Source: Gliomastix tumulicola
Lineage: Eukaryota > Ascomycota > Sordariomycetes > Hypocreales > Bionectriaceae
Assembly (NCBI GenBank): GCA_001599755.1
Contig: BCHX01000002.1
Span: forward strand, 186,001 to 250,000
Length of the DNA: 64,000 nucleotides
Direction of reading: 5' to 3'
Shown: in pieces, positions 1 through 11,728 of the stretch
How positions within the stretch are numbered: position 1 is the stretch's first letter
Layout of the letters: each line of letters starts with the position of its first letter
Position numbers and translations under genes: made by a program
The notes under the pieces: generated by a model
The model's input: the letters and a program-made list of their open reading frames with translations, nothing else
What the model was told of the DNA's origin: nothing
The model's database searches: none

Positions 1-1742
1 GATATCAAACCAATTACACGAGGGGTGACGACCCCGGAGTACATCTCTGAAGGCAGAGCACAGTGTGATTCATGCGAGCAAGATGGGGATGCTTACTAGT
101 TGGTGGTTCGTTCATTTGGAAAGGGTGCACTCTCGGTGTCCAGTTAGGACCCGATCACCGAGAGCTTATTCCTATCGTAACGCGTTCAACTGACGGCACG
201 GCTTTGAGCACGCAAAGCATATGGTTCGTTAGTGCAACGCGCTGGTGAATAAATAAAATACTTGAGGTATAGGACGGTGTATCTTGAATGCATGTGTGCA
301 ACTCAGGCTTTCTTCAACTGCGCGGGCAGATGCTCGAAGATTGCTGTGGAAAAGAGATTGGGGCAGACTCCATCGAAGAACGACACCTGCAGCCTGCCAT
401 GATGCTATCAGAAGAATGACACCAGCATCTGCCGTGCCATTTGATATTGGCAGCTCTCCTCTCGATATTGGTTCTAGCTGCAGGAATCTATCTATCTTGA
501 CCATGTGACAGCTAACAAATCACGGGTCGGTCGGCGGACGAGCGTTGCCACCGTCTAGATTGCCCTACGCCGCCCCTTGGACGAACCAGAGAGCATCGAA
601 GCTGGCGATCACTTCAAGCCAACATGTCTCCATAATCCCGAATGCCGTAGAACTCGGTGGCCAAGGGAACTTTGGGCAAGATGGTGTAGTGGTCAAAGAG
701 AACGGACACGAGAGAATGAGATCAGTGAGGGGGAGACAAACGCAGAGTCGCAGCACTGCCACGATAACGCTCTGGCTCTGATTGGACCACTTGCTCCCCA
801 CGCCGGCTGGCACGGACACACCAGGGAAATCGTTTTCCATGTCATCTAGCTCTGATAACAGGATTACTACCCAAGAAAAGACACTTATCCGGTGGCTGTG
901 GCACGGTAAAGGGGGTTGAATGTGACCTCAGGTGGTCTCTGGGGGCCAACACAAGGTCTTACGACGACTGCATAAGCTAGCACATATCAAGACAGTAAGA
1001 CGTTGACCCGTCCGGCCGAGTTTGCGGGGTGCATCAAGCTAGCATCGAGGTGGGTGGGCTGAACGACTCAAGACATGGATCTTCTCCGAGAAAAGTCCAT
1101 TGTAGGGGTTGGCATGGGAGGGGGAGCCGACGGGAATAGAGATAATGGACGGACACTTGGTCTACTTATTTATCATCACTCTGGCCGTTGATACCTCGAG
1201 TATAGACACTGAGAGCGACAGTTTCATCATGGCTTGGAGGATATGTCTTGGAGGGAGCATGGCATGTGCAGAGTAGTAGTAGTATTGGTTGGGAGAGGCC
1301 ATGAAACCTCATTGATGGACAATGTGGTGAAGAGAACATCCATGAATCAAACGAAGTCTAGACCATCCGGCGTGGGGTAGAATGCTTATTGCTGAGGGGA
1401 AGCGGGCGTCGAGCAAACGTCATCTACACACCAACATCCCCGGCTCACCAATCATCCGCGAGGTGGTGTTGGGTGTTTAGGCAAATTCCCCTCTTTGTTA
1501 GGACGGGGTTGCACTCAACCACCGCTCAATACGACCTTGGCTACATGGATATACCCTGAAAGAGGGGGAGAGCGTTTGAATCTCTGGGGGAAGGGAAGTG
1601 CCCTTGTTGGGACAACTTGATCCCGCAGTGAAGATATAAGACCGTCCTTTTGCCCGCTAAACTAGGTTTTCCGGTCTCTCCAGATCCTACCTTGCCTTCA
1701 ATACAACCAATTCTGAGTATCAAGAAACATCAATTGCCCATC
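1..1742. other. Intergenic / promoter region without a supported gene
   Basis: All open frames are short, lack family resemblance and overlap one another. A TATA-like stretch (gatataag, about 1633-1640) lies roughly 100 nt before the start of the alcohol oxidase gene and could be its core promoter. I see nothing else here. Confidence 0.5.
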
Positions 1743-4454
1743 ATGAGCGGTTCCCTTCCCGAGGAGTTCGACATTATCGTGTGTGGAGGTGGCAGTACCG
1801 GCTGCGTTGTTGCCGGGCGGTAGGTTCCTAGACCAAGCACCCCATAAGTGACTGTTTGCTGACTGATCCTGGTCCTCTTTAGGCTGGCCAATCTTGACCA
1901 TAATCTCACCGTCCTGCTTATTGAGGGTGGAGAGAACAACCTGAACAACCCATGGGTCTTCCGCCCCGGCATCTTCCCTCGCAACATGAAGTTGGACAGC
2001 AAGACAGCTACCTTCTATGAGTCCCGACCATCCAAGTGGCTTGGTGGTCGCAAGGCCATTGTTCCATGCGCCAACATCCTGGGGGGCGGGTCTTCCATCA
2101 ATTTCATGGTTAGTATTGATACCGGGACTGAGCAAGACTTGAGATATGTGTTGACGATTCACATTAGATGTACACCAGGGCGTCTGCGTCCGACTACGAT
2201 GATTTCCAGGCGGAGGGATGGAAGACCAAGGACCTGATCCCTCTCATGAAGAAGCATGAGACCTACCAGCGTGCCTCCCACAACAGGTGAAGACCCGCCA
2301 GCGATCTCAGATGTGACATGACATGCAGACTGACAAGCCATGTCAGGGACATTCACGGCTTTGATGGACCGATCAAAGTGTCCTTCGGCAACTAGTAAGG
2401 CTCACCTGAATAGCTAGGTTGATCAAAGTGTTGATGAAAATCCAGCACCTACCCCATCAAGGAAGACTTCCTTCGAGCCGCAGAGTCTCAGGGAATCCCC
2501 ACGGTCGATGACCTCCAGGATCTGACGACTGGCCACGGCGCTGAGCACTGGTTGAAGTGGATCAACAGAGACGTACGCCAGCCACGATGTCACTTCCTTC
2601 TCCTAGGACCTTTTTCTATAGACTGACTCTCGCTTGACTAGACTGGCCGCCGAAGTGATAGCGCTCACGGCTACATCCACGCCACCCGCGCACAGCATTC
2701 CAACCTGTACCTTGCGTGCAATACCAAGGTCGACAAGGTCATCATCGAGAACGGACGCGCCGTTGGTGTCAAGACTGTGTATGTGAACGTACCCCTCTTT
2801 GGTACTGTATGTATGCATGAGACTGATACTCGTACTCCAAGTCCCACGAAGCCACTGGATCCCCAAGAGCTCAAGGGACGCACCTTCAAGGCCCGCAAGC
2901 AGATCGTCGTCTCTGGCGGCACGCTCTCGTCCCCGCTGATCCTCCAGCGATCTGGCATCGGTAAGTTCATCCGGGATCTGTTGCGATACCATGTCGCCAT
3001 ATGTATATACTGACACATTTGACGAAAAGGCGACCCCCAGAAGCTCAGAAAGGCCGGCGTCAGGCCCATCATCGACCTCCCAGGTGTCGGTCTCAACTTC
3101 CAGGACCATTACCTGACCTTCTCCGTGTACCGTGCTAAGCCCGGCACGGAGAGCTTTGACGACTTTGCCAGAGGCGATCCAGAGGTCCAGAAGAGTACGT
3201 CTCTATTCCCCCTAGCCGGGTACGACTGATCAGATTATGCTAATAAGGGCGGCAGAGGTGTTCGAGGAATGGAACATCAAGGGCACAGGCCCTCTTGCCA
3301 CCAACGGCATCGATGCCGGCGTCAAGATTCGACCGACCGCGCAAGAGCTGAACGAGTTCAAGTCGTGGCCAACTCCCCATTTCAACGACGGCTGGGAGTC
3401 TTACTTCAAGAACAAGCCCGACAAGCCGGTCATGCACTACTCCGTCATTGCGGGCTGGTTCGGTGACCACATGCTCATGTAAGTACCCTCGTGTCAACCT
3501 CTCTCTCTCTCTCTCTCTCTCTCTCTGGAAGGGTACTGACGGTTATCGCATCATCAGGCCCCCCGGCAACTTCTTCACCATGTTCCACTTCCTCGAGTAC
3601 CCCTTCTCCCGTGGCTCAACCCACATTCTCTCGGCTGATCCTTATGCCGCCCCCGACTTTGACGCGGGCTTCATGAACGACGAGCGTGACATGGCCCCTA
3701 TGGTCTGGGGCTACATCAAGTCGCGTGAGACGGCCCGTCGCATGGACGCCTACGCAGGTGAGGTGGCCAACATGCACCCCTTCTACGGCTTTGACTCCAA
3801 GGCGCGTGCCCTGGACCTGGACCTCCCCACCACGAACAAGTATGCGCTGCCCGGCAACATCACCGCGGGCATCCAGCACGGCAGCTGGACGCAGCCGCTG
3901 GGTGAGGCGGAGAAGAAGGCCGACGTCAAGACGACTGTGACGAGCAACAGGGTCGACGTGAGGGAGCCGCTCGAGTACAGCACTGAGGATATCAAGGCTG
4001 TTGAGGAGTGGGTGAAGCGCCATGTCGAGACTACTTGGCATAGCCTGGGAGTAAGTGACTGTCCTAGCTCTTGAAGGATATGGATGGGGTCGTTGGCTAA
4101 CATGAGTACTAGACTTGCTCCATGGCACCCAAGGAAGGCAACAGCATCGTCAAGCATGGAGTGCTCGACGAGCGCCTGAACGTCCATGATGTTCAGGGTC
4201 TCAAGGTGGCTGACCTGAGTATCTGCCCAGACAACGTGGGCTGCAACACGTACGTACATTCTGAAAGTTTCTGTTCGCTCCTATCTAGAGCGTTACTGAC
4301 CAGCACCGACTATAGCTATTCTACTGCCCTTCTCATCGGAGAGAAGGCCGCCGTGCTCGTGGCCGAGGACTTGGGCTACTCTGGCTCGGCTCTGGACATG
4401 AAGGTCCCTACCTATCGGGCTCCCGGGGAGTTCATCCTCACACATCGTCTGTGA
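1743..4454 (+). CDS. GMC-family alcohol oxidase (AOX-like), 12 exons
   Basis: FAD-dependent oxidase of the glucose-methanol-choline family, closest by eye to fungal peroxisomal alcohol oxidases that turn short primary alcohols into aldehyde plus H2O2. Exons: 1743-1819, 1883-2108, 2168-2286, 2338-2394, 2446-2572, 2642-2778, 2842-2960, 3030-3194, 3256-3478, 3558-4050, 4113-4249, 4316-4454, giving 672 residues, a normal length for AOX. Seen: the N-terminal dinucleotide-binding motif CGGGSTGCVVAGR, the GMC signature region ANILGGGSSINFM, the active-site His in WHSLGTCSM and the Asn in NVGCNTYSTALLIGE. The exon 9 acceptor at 3254-3255 (gcggcag) was chosen over the nearer aataag because only it keeps the frame (KKVFEEWN). 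The protein ends HRL, which resembles a peroxisomal PTS1 but is not canonical. Its substrate cannot be told from sequence. Confidence 0.92.
3499..3526 (+). repeat. (CT)n microsatellite inside an alcohol oxidase intron
   Basis: Fourteen uninterrupted CT units lie in the intron at 3479-3557. They form a pyrimidine-rich run between donor and acceptor and may vary in length between strains. Confidence 0.9.
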
Positions 4455-4734
4455 TCGCTTTCATCGTTCTGAGACACCTCTTTCATCGTCTCTACCAGAT
4501 TGTCATCTTCACTTTGCAAGTTTCTTCACTGCTTTGCTTCCTGTACTTAGTAGCTGGTCCAGATTGTCAAGTGCAGCACAAGTTCATCCTCATGATAATG
4601 ATTCAATCCGTCACTGGTGCGTCAAATATCTGATATAGGGAAATATACGTGCTCCAAAGAGTCATCGAGGTACTATTATAACGCCAAAGAAAAAAGAAAG
4701 AAACAAGTAACACTATCCGGGGCGTACGAACGGC

Positions 4735-5637
4735 CTACCGCTTCGCGTACGGAGGCGGCGCCTCTTCGCCCCCTTCCACTCTCCCCGAGCCCGCGTCATC
4801 CAGCAGAATCGGCTCTACCGGACCTGCCAGTCCTCCGCTGCGACCAGTCCTGTGTCCACGGCAACAGCACCACCAGCTAAGCACGATTATCAGCAGGCCG
4901 CCCACGGCCGAGCCAACGCCAATGCCAATCTTCGCCCCGTTGCTCAGCCCCTGCCCAGCCTTCCTCTGCCTCTCCTCTTCTTCCAGCTCCTCCTGTGTGG
5001 GCGGTGGCGGCAGGTTGAAGGAGTCGGTGGGAATGGGCACGACATCCGAGTCGGTGGACTGGAATCGGATCTGGATGGGGCTCGCGGTCAGGGCGTACCA
5101 CGAGCGCGTCTTGACTTCGCTGTAGAAGTCGGTGAAGACGAAGGGGATCTCGGTGTTGAGGGAGCTCGAGCACAGGCCGAAGTCAGCCCGCGTAGGACAA
5201 TCAAAGTGCCTGGATAGGGTAACGTGTCAGAAGTCCGTGTAATAAGACAGGTCTAGGACTGGGGAGGCCACGTACTGGGGACAGCACAGGTTTGTCGTCT
5301 CCTGCCGCTGCCTCGTAGATGGCAATGTACACGCCTGGTAGCCAGAGGGGCACATGCCCGGGCTGAAGTATCTCCCCGAGGCCCAACCTTCAGGACAACA
5401 CTCGTTCCCGCCCGGTCCCTCACAGCCAACTTCGAGCTTCGGCCAGGCGCCCTCGTACTCGATCTTGGTGCGTCGCTTGGTGAAGCATGACGGTGCCGGA
5501 GTGAATGTGGTCGTCAGTGGCCCTGTGTTGGAGTGCCAGCTGTCCAGCTCGACGTCGGTCGTCGTCGTCGCCGCGGAGACGACAGGGAGGATGAGAAGGA
5601 GGAGAGCGGCTGCTACCTGTTGAAAAGATGCCGCCAT
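4735..5637 (-). CDS. Type I membrane protein with Cys-rich ectodomain
   Basis: Two exons (5637-5276 and 5209-4735) encode 278 residues. The start ATG at 5637 opens a signal peptide (QVAAALLLLILPVVSA). The ectodomain has CCPEGW and CCPQ cysteine motifs. A Pro-rich and Glu-rich juxtamembrane stretch (PPPPTQEELEEEE) precedes a single membrane segment (IGIGVGSAVGGLLIIVLSW, then CCC) and a short cytosolic tail ending PPPYAKR. The layout resembles the many fungal surface proteins with a Cys-rich domain, one helix and a short tail, some of which are wall or stress sensors. No enzyme domain is seen and function is unknown. The gene is convergent with the alcohol oxidase gene. Confidence 0.8.
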
Positions 5638-6246
5638 CGTGACGTGACGTTTACAGACTGGATCGACTCGCGCTTGATTCAGTAGCCTTGATTCACGATC
5701 TGGGAAGATAAAGATGAGGAGAAATAAAGCTATCAAGCACGTAGCAGGCTCGAAAGCTGGTTCATATGCTGTCTCTGACAGGGGTCCCCTGACGCCGCGC
5801 TTCTGAAGGAAGCCCTAGTGGGTGTCACGAGCAAAACGTGGCTGACTCGTATTTCGCAAAAGCACGATTGAGGGGCTAGGCAGATTGCACCTCAAGGAAA
5901 GCAGCCAGGAGAAGGCTCACACGCATAGCGATGTTCTTGGCGAGTAAGCTGTGCTCGGGGCCTCCGTGAAGGGTTGGTGGAGGGCTGAGCAATCGATGGA
6001 TGATGAATGTCAAGTGCTTGCAAGCTACCAACTGTGCAGATTGATCGATATATGACCCGCGCAATCTTGAATCCCCCCATGAGGCATCCGCGCGCCGTCG
6101 CACTGGAGTGAATCGACGGCCTCTCGTTAGGCTCCTTTCACCCTTGGCAGTGCATCGTCCGGCATCCAAAGAGCCGCTCAGCCTCAGTCCCGCCCTCCTC
6201 GGGGCTTCCTTTCCAGCATTGCGCAAATCTACGACCTGACAGCTCG
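5638..6246. other. Intergenic region
   Basis: This is the upstream region of the membrane-protein gene and the 3' flank of the GH16-like gene, both on the minus strand. The minus-strand open frame at 5876-6226 has no recognisable features, and I do not call it a gene. Confidence 0.4.
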
Positions 6247-6966
6247 CTAGTAGGAGATCTCTACCCAGTCAATGGACTGGGTGAAGCCCTGCGTCAGTGG
6301 CTCGCCGCCAGTCACCAGTCGGGGCCCCAGGACAAGATCCATTGGGTCGGTCGGGATTATTGCCTGGTCGGTGATCTCCCGGAGCAGCTGCCCGTCGAAG
6401 TAGAGCGCGACTCGCGTGGAGTCGTACTCGAGCGTCGCCTCGTGATACTGCTCATCGTACAGGTTCACTCCTGTGTCCACGCGCAGCGAGTCGTAAGCGC
6501 CGCGTCTGGCACTCTCAAACCTGAGCTCCGTGCTCCCGTAGCTCTGGTCCGTGGTGTAGCCAAAGTTGATCTCGTTGAACTGGCTGCCATCGGCCGCAGG
6601 ACCGTCATCCCACAGGGCGACACCCCACCAGACGGGATGGTCCTCCGGCCGTGCGGTGAGTGAAAAGGAGACAGTGAAGCGGCCCGAGGTGAAGCGCGTG
6701 GGCGTGTAGCGAGCCTTGGACCAGGAGCCCTCGTTATCCGGGGCGACGCCCGACCGTAGCCGGAAGCGCGCTTTGCCGCCTTCGATGACAGGGCAGGTGT
6801 ATTGGCAGCGCCAGAGATTGGTGTCGAAGCCTTCGAAGTCGTCCCTGAAGTCGGCTCGTATGTGATGCTTGTGCGTCGTCTGCAGCGAAGTGTGGGATGT
6901 TGGATGGGCTGTGACGAGGCCGAATGCCAGCAGGGCAGCTGTGAGGCACTGCGTAATGCCCATCAT
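6247..6966 (-). CDS. Secreted GH16-like (concanavalin A-fold) protein
   Basis: Single exon, 239 residues. The ATG at 6966 begins a clear signal peptide (MMGITQCLTAALLAFGLVTA). The body reads like a glycoside hydrolase 16 / LamG-type beta sandwich: DDFEGFDTNLWRC near the start, then FTSGRFTVSFSLTARP, VWWGVALWDDG, FNEINFGYT, YHEATLEYDSTRVALYFDGQ and a terminal IDWVEISY. In active GH16 enzymes the strand at FNEINFGYT carries the E-x-D-x-(x)-E catalytic set. Here the Asp is Asn and the second acid is not present, so hydrolase activity is doubtful and a carbohydrate-binding role is as likely. A TATA box at 7072-7079 supports this start. Confidence 0.8.
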   Translation of the reverse strand: MMGITQCLTAALLAFGLVTAHPTSHTSLQTTHKHHIRADFRDDFEGFDTNLWRCQYTCPVIEGGKARFRLRSGVAPDNEGSWSKARYTPTRFTSGRFTVSFSLTARPEDHPVWWGVALWDDGPAADGSQFNEINFGYTTDQSYGSTELRFESARRGAYDSLRVDTGVNLYDEQYHEATLEYDSTRVALYFDGQLLREITDQAIIPTDPMDLVLGPRLVTGGEPLTQGFTQSIDWVEISY

Positions 6967-7071
6967 GGCGACGATGTTTTGTAGCGGGAATACGGCGATA
7001 TTTACCAGTGTACAGCCCAGTGTGCGGCTTCTGACCGCCAAATCAATCATCTCGGGCGAGACCTGCTTATC

Positions 7072-7079
7072 CTTTTATA
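7072..7079 (-). promoter_or_regulatory. TATA box of the GH16-like gene
   Basis: TATAAAAG on the minus strand, about 106 nt upstream of the ATG at 6966. The 596-nt interval 6967-7562 is a shared divergent promoter with the CoA ligase gene and holds no other supported feature. Confidence 0.6.
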
Positions 7080-7562
7080 CCCAGCGACTGCACACCTTTA
7101 CCTCAAATTTCCCTGGATGTTACGATGCTCTCCAAAGAGCGCAACGTTTCATGTTTCGAATCGTTTCAAACGTCAACGGCCGGAGGCACTGAACTGCCTG
7201 GAGCAGGCATGAATCCGGGCAGTCCACTGCTCCGGGCTCCGGGCGGGCACAGCGCCATATCTCTCAGGTCAGTCAGTGGATGGTGTCATTGCTCCGTGGA
7301 ATCCCTTTTGGACCGGCACCCTGTCTTCAGTGATCATCATCGCCGTAGAAGGAAGGCCTCTCAGTTCAGTGCTCACTGCAAGTGACTCCTGTGAGTTATT
7401 GCCGGAAGACCTTCTCCGCACTCGCCTCGGCTCCCCAACACCCCAGCCATCGATCTGATGCTCTCATTCGTGCCCGCATTTCTGTCACTCGTCCTCCGTG
7501 TACTCCGTCAACGACCAAGAAACACCGACTCCTTCATTATCGGCGACCAAAAGTATGTAGAC

Positions 7563-9522
7563 ATGGCGTGCTACGGCCCCTTCTTAGAACCGAGTGAGCA
7601 TTCCCCCAGCCAGAATAGCATCTCTGACCCTGCTAAGTCGATGGTCCAGCGCGAGACGACCTTACAGTCTGGAGCTGGCTGTTTGAGCATGGAAACGCAC
7701 CCCTCTCACCTGGCCGCGGGTTCCGCGATGCTGACACGGGAGACTTTCTCTCCCATACCGCCCTACGAGATGCTGCCATTTCAGCTTCAGCCTCCCTCGC
7801 GAGGAACTATGATCTCCAACCTCTACAGACCGTAGCCATTGTCAGCCGGAATTCCATTGACTATCCGGTTGCCCTCATGGCGGCCAGCCGTCTCGGTGCT
7901 ATCGTGACGCTGCTCCCGTCCGAAGCAAAGGCGGCAGATCTGGCCTACTACTTTCGTGAATCAAGCACGAAGCTCGTGTTTTCAGATGACGAGGCCCTGG
8001 GTCAGGTTCAGGAGGCGTGCAGGTCTGTGCAGCTGCACAAGTCTCGCATCCTCCCGCTGACCAAGGCGGGGATTGGCCATCTGGTTGGTCGCGGCCATGT
8101 GAACGTGAAGGCTTGGTCACCGACCGATCGCGCTTCATCGACATGTGCCTTCCTAGCCTTCACTTCTGGAACGACCGGGAAACCAAAAGCTGTGAGTGTG
8201 TCCGAAAACCATGATTTGATTGGAAAGGTGTTGAGTAATAATGAGTATAGGTCATGATATCCCACGCCAACGTCATCAACCAACTCCGACAAATGCGTCA
8301 GTACACACCCGTGGGAAAACCCAGCACCGTTCTCGGTATCCTGCCATTCTACCACAGTATGTGCTCCTACATAAACATTCAGGGGATCTCAACTAAACTG
8401 CTGTCGTTGTACAGTTACTGGCCTCGTCCATCTCCTGCATCTTCCCTCCACTCTTGACCAGGACCTTGTCGTTGTTCCTAAATTTGATATGCGGCGCATG
8501 ATGCAGGTGGTCGTCCAATATCACTGCACTGAACTGTGGCTTGTTCCTCGTGCGTGGCGGCCGTTATCATCCTTGGATCCGTCATCAAGCTGACCCTTTG
8601 GATGATTAGCACTCCTGATTCGTCTACTCAACGACAAAGCAGCCCAAGGTTACGATCTATCCTTCGTAGAGCAGTTCAACACAGGTGCGGCACCATTATC
8701 TGCGGAAGTAGTCACGCAGCTCGGAGACAGATTCCCAAACGTACGCATCAGGCAGTCTTGGGGTATGACTGAGACGACGTCGTGTCTCACCACGACGCCG
8801 CCCGGGTTCATGACGTGGAAGCACGCCGTCAAGGTGGGAAAACTCGTCCCCGGCACAGCTGTCCGGGTCGTCGACCCTGCGACAGGCAAGGACGTGCCTC
8901 GAGGGCAGACAGGAGAGGTAAATGCCCCCCCGGATTCGAGGAGAGAGCAAAGCACTGATTCTCGTCCTCATCAGCTTTGGGCGAAGGGACCACAAGTCAC
9001 TATGGGCTATCTAAACCGCCCAAAGGAAACCGCGGATACGTACGAACCGGGAGGGTTCCTACGTACAGGCGATCTCGGGGCAGTCGATGACGACGGATTC
9101 ATTTCGGTTACAGACCGAATCAAGGAGATGATCAAGGTCAATCAATGCCTGTTGTGCTTCGTCCGCGATACGTTTTACTGACACTCCAGCAGGTACGCGG
9201 CCATGCTGTAGCTCCGGCTGAGCTCGAAGACGTCCTCATGAGCCATCCTGTCGTGAGCGATGCAGCCATCATCGGCGTACCACATGCATATTCAGGCGAA
9301 GCTCCTCGTGCCTACGTGGTTCCCAAACAACGCACAGAAAACATCGAAGATCTGGCACAGGAGCTAGACGCTTTCATTCTGGAACGAAAATCGAAGTACA
9401 TGAGACTCAGTGGAGGCATAGAGTTTGTTTCTGAAATTCCGAAGAGTGCTTCAGGCAAGATCCTCAGGAGGACCTTGAAGGATCGCTACGCGGCAGGCCA
9501 AAGGACAAAGGCGAACCTATAA
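7563..9522 (+). CDS. Acyl-CoA synthetase of the 4-coumarate-CoA ligase type, peroxisomal
   Basis: ANL-superfamily enzyme that adenylates a carboxylic acid and transfers it to CoA. Proposed exons: 7563-7593, 7650-8191, 8251-8356, 8415-8549, 8610-8917, 8975-9136, 9193-9522, giving 537 residues, the usual family size. Seen in order: the A3 loop FTSGTTGKPKA, QSWGMTET (A5), LRTGDLGAVDDDGF (A7), DRIKEMIK (A8) and the C-terminal lysine region KSASGKILRR (A10). The protein ends KANL, the same tetrapeptide that serves as the PTS1 of human catalase, so import into peroxisomes is likely. The first intron is uncertain because an alternative acceptor at 7636-7637 also keeps frame. A longer in-frame start at 7458 exists, but the ATG at 7563 has the better context. 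The acid substrate is unknown. The gene is divergent from the GH16-like gene. Confidence 0.88.
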
Positions 9523-9719
9523 TGCCAGTTGAGGTTACACCTTATGCTCCAGAGGACAAATCACGCTTCTTATCGAGAGACATTAGGCGTTGCGACACTC
9601 CAGCTCACATCCAGAAACGGCAAACGCGATGCAGTGAATTTCAATCCTTTCGTTGTCATAATTCGATATTTTGCTTCTGTTCCGCCTAGTATTAGCGACA
9701 GACACACCGGCGAAGCACG

Positions 9720-10452
9720 CTAGACAGCGGTGCTGTTAGGTGGTCCGTTACGGTCGATGACTAGGGTCACCTCCATGCATGGCCTCTCGGGGGTGTATGC
9801 TACATAAACCGAGGGTCAGTAATTAGAAGCATAGAAATAGATATGGCAAGGGAGGGAAGCTTACCCGGATTCTCAAACGGAGAGTAACGGAACTCATGCC
9901 TGTCGAGTGAAGCAGGTCGGACGCAGATGTGTCCTCCAGGGACATCCCCAACGCGCTCGACAAACGCCAGCTCGGTCTGGAGCTCATCCGTCTCCGGGTC
10001 GCAGCTGTATGTAGGCTGGAAGATGGCCCTCGGGTCGCTGCGCTCCGTCATGAAGAGCTTTGTCGTGTTGTCGGCCAGCTCGTACTGTAGGGCGCAAATC
10101 TATCAGTCACCTTACTTGCCTGCCACGAGCGCAGAGAATGCCACAAGCTGCTCACCTCGCCATTGATCACCGCGAAGATGGTGTTCGAGCTCCCGTTCCA
10201 TTGAATGACACCCTTGGTGAGAAGCAGATCAAAGGCGAACTTGCCAGCCGGGTTGAGATACAGGTGCTGGTCCCCGCCTCCGGCTTGCTCAAGGTTGAGA
10301 TAGCGGTTGTGGACGACAGGGAATTCGGGATTCTGCACGCGGATGCCGAAGCCCTGCGTGATGTTGTTGGACAGCGGCGGGCCATCGGGGATGTCGCAGG
10401 CCGAGGCAGCGGCGGCGGTGAGCAAAGGGAGGAGGAATGTGTTGAGCTTCAT
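9720..10452 (-). CDS. Small secreted protein, function unknown
   Basis: Three exons (10452-10156, 10084-9865, 9799-9720) encode 198 residues. The ATG at 10452 starts a signal peptide (MKLNTFLLPLLTAAAASA). The mature part has several N-glycosylation sequons (NNIT, NGSS, NNTT-like) and alternating hydrophobic strands (QHLYLNPAGKFAFDLLL, GVIQWNGSSNTIFAVING). This style is common in small fungal secreted beta-proteins such as the IgE-binding/PhiA-like group, but I cannot assign it firmly. Both introns keep frame across the junctions NGE|YELA and ENP|AYTP. The gene converges on the CoA ligase gene with 197 nt between them. Confidence 0.75.
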
Positions 10453-10540
10453 GTTGGCTGTAGTCTTCAAGCGTGAGTGAGTCAGATTTGAGGTTTCAGG
10501 CCAGGGAGACGGCTCGACAGCGACGATCAGGGGAGTTAAG

Positions 10541-10548
10541 TATTTATA
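10541..10548 (-). promoter_or_regulatory. TATA box of the small secreted protein gene
   Basis: TATAAATA on the minus strand, about 90 nt upstream of the ATG at 10452. Confidence 0.6.
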
Positions 10549-11728
10549 GCTAAAGCAATACGAGGATGGGTGCTTGGCAGTCTGCATGGAACCAAAGGAT
10601 TGATTGGCCCGTGGTGGAACAGCACATCCCTTCCGGATGAAGCAGCTGGATGTGGCGCTACGGCACGACCTGCAGTCGGTCAGCATGCATGGATTCAGCC
10701 GTGGTCAGTACCCTGCAGCGATACGGGTAGTCGGCTAGGATGAGACTTGCATCGGAGAAGAGGCGGCCTCCTCACAGGGCTTTCTTATGGGCTGTTCCTA
10801 TCTAGACTGCGTCTCTAGATTTGTAGATCATGTAGATCAATGTGAGGAGCAAGGCCACTATTGACTAGACTCCCTTTGTTAGAACGGGCGCCGCATCATT
10901 GCCGGGTGAGATCACGTCTCACGCTACGACCGATCGGTAAGAAGGAGGACATCAGGTAAGGAAAGAACAGAAACAACGGAGGGAGAGATGAACATAGCTT
11001 CTAGTCGTCTCAGCCATGGTGCGATTGGGGTTTCAGCTTTTCTAATTATATCCCATCTCATCACCTCAGTCCGGTTGCGGTTCAACGTGATTGATACCTC
11101 GTCTGTGAAAAATATGTCCAGCGGGCGCAATTCCATGGTAGCCAAGGAAACATTGACATAGACTATTGATATGTAGCCGAAATATGGGCGTTACATCGGC
11201 ATTTACCTAATATTATTAGACCTCGGTGGCGTCTGCTCCCCTGCGAAATCTGGGGAGGACGATGCCCCCTCAGGCATCATTCCGACTAACTGTTCCCTAA
11301 AGTGCCGAGAGAGAGAATGTTCTAGGCTGACGCAAGGCAACCCGAGGGGTGGTAAAGCCGCATAATATTGGATTTTTCGGCTTTGTACTGTCGCACTGGA
11401 TGGTCGTGGATGAAGCTGATTTGTTCTGCGGGGGAAGTCCAATATTCTGTCAGGCCACCTTCCTTACTTGGCGACACGTCTCGGTTCAGCTCATGCAATA
11501 CATGCTAGCAGTCCCCGTCGAGAGCATGATTCAGTAGCATTCTCAGCTATTTCTTTGACAAGGTGGCTGTTGTGAATGCATATTCATGGCTGGCATGGCT
11601 TGGTCTTCTCGAAAGGCAGCTTCGGTAGGATAAGTTAATACACCAGATGAAAGCAGCAAGGTAATTAGATTGCATCTAGGTAACGATAATAGCACAAGTC
11701 TCAAACCCGTGGAACGTCTCGTATAATC
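10549..11728. other. Intergenic region without a supported gene
   Basis: Only short unrelated open frames are present. It serves as the upstream region of the secreted-protein gene and the 3' flank of the FMN reductase gene. I see nothing else. Confidence 0.4.

Noticed and set aside
3248..3255. Alternative intron acceptor (aataag) in the alcohol oxidase gene
   Set aside because: With the gtacgt donor at 3195 it breaks the reading frame; the acceptor ending at 3255 restores the family sequence.
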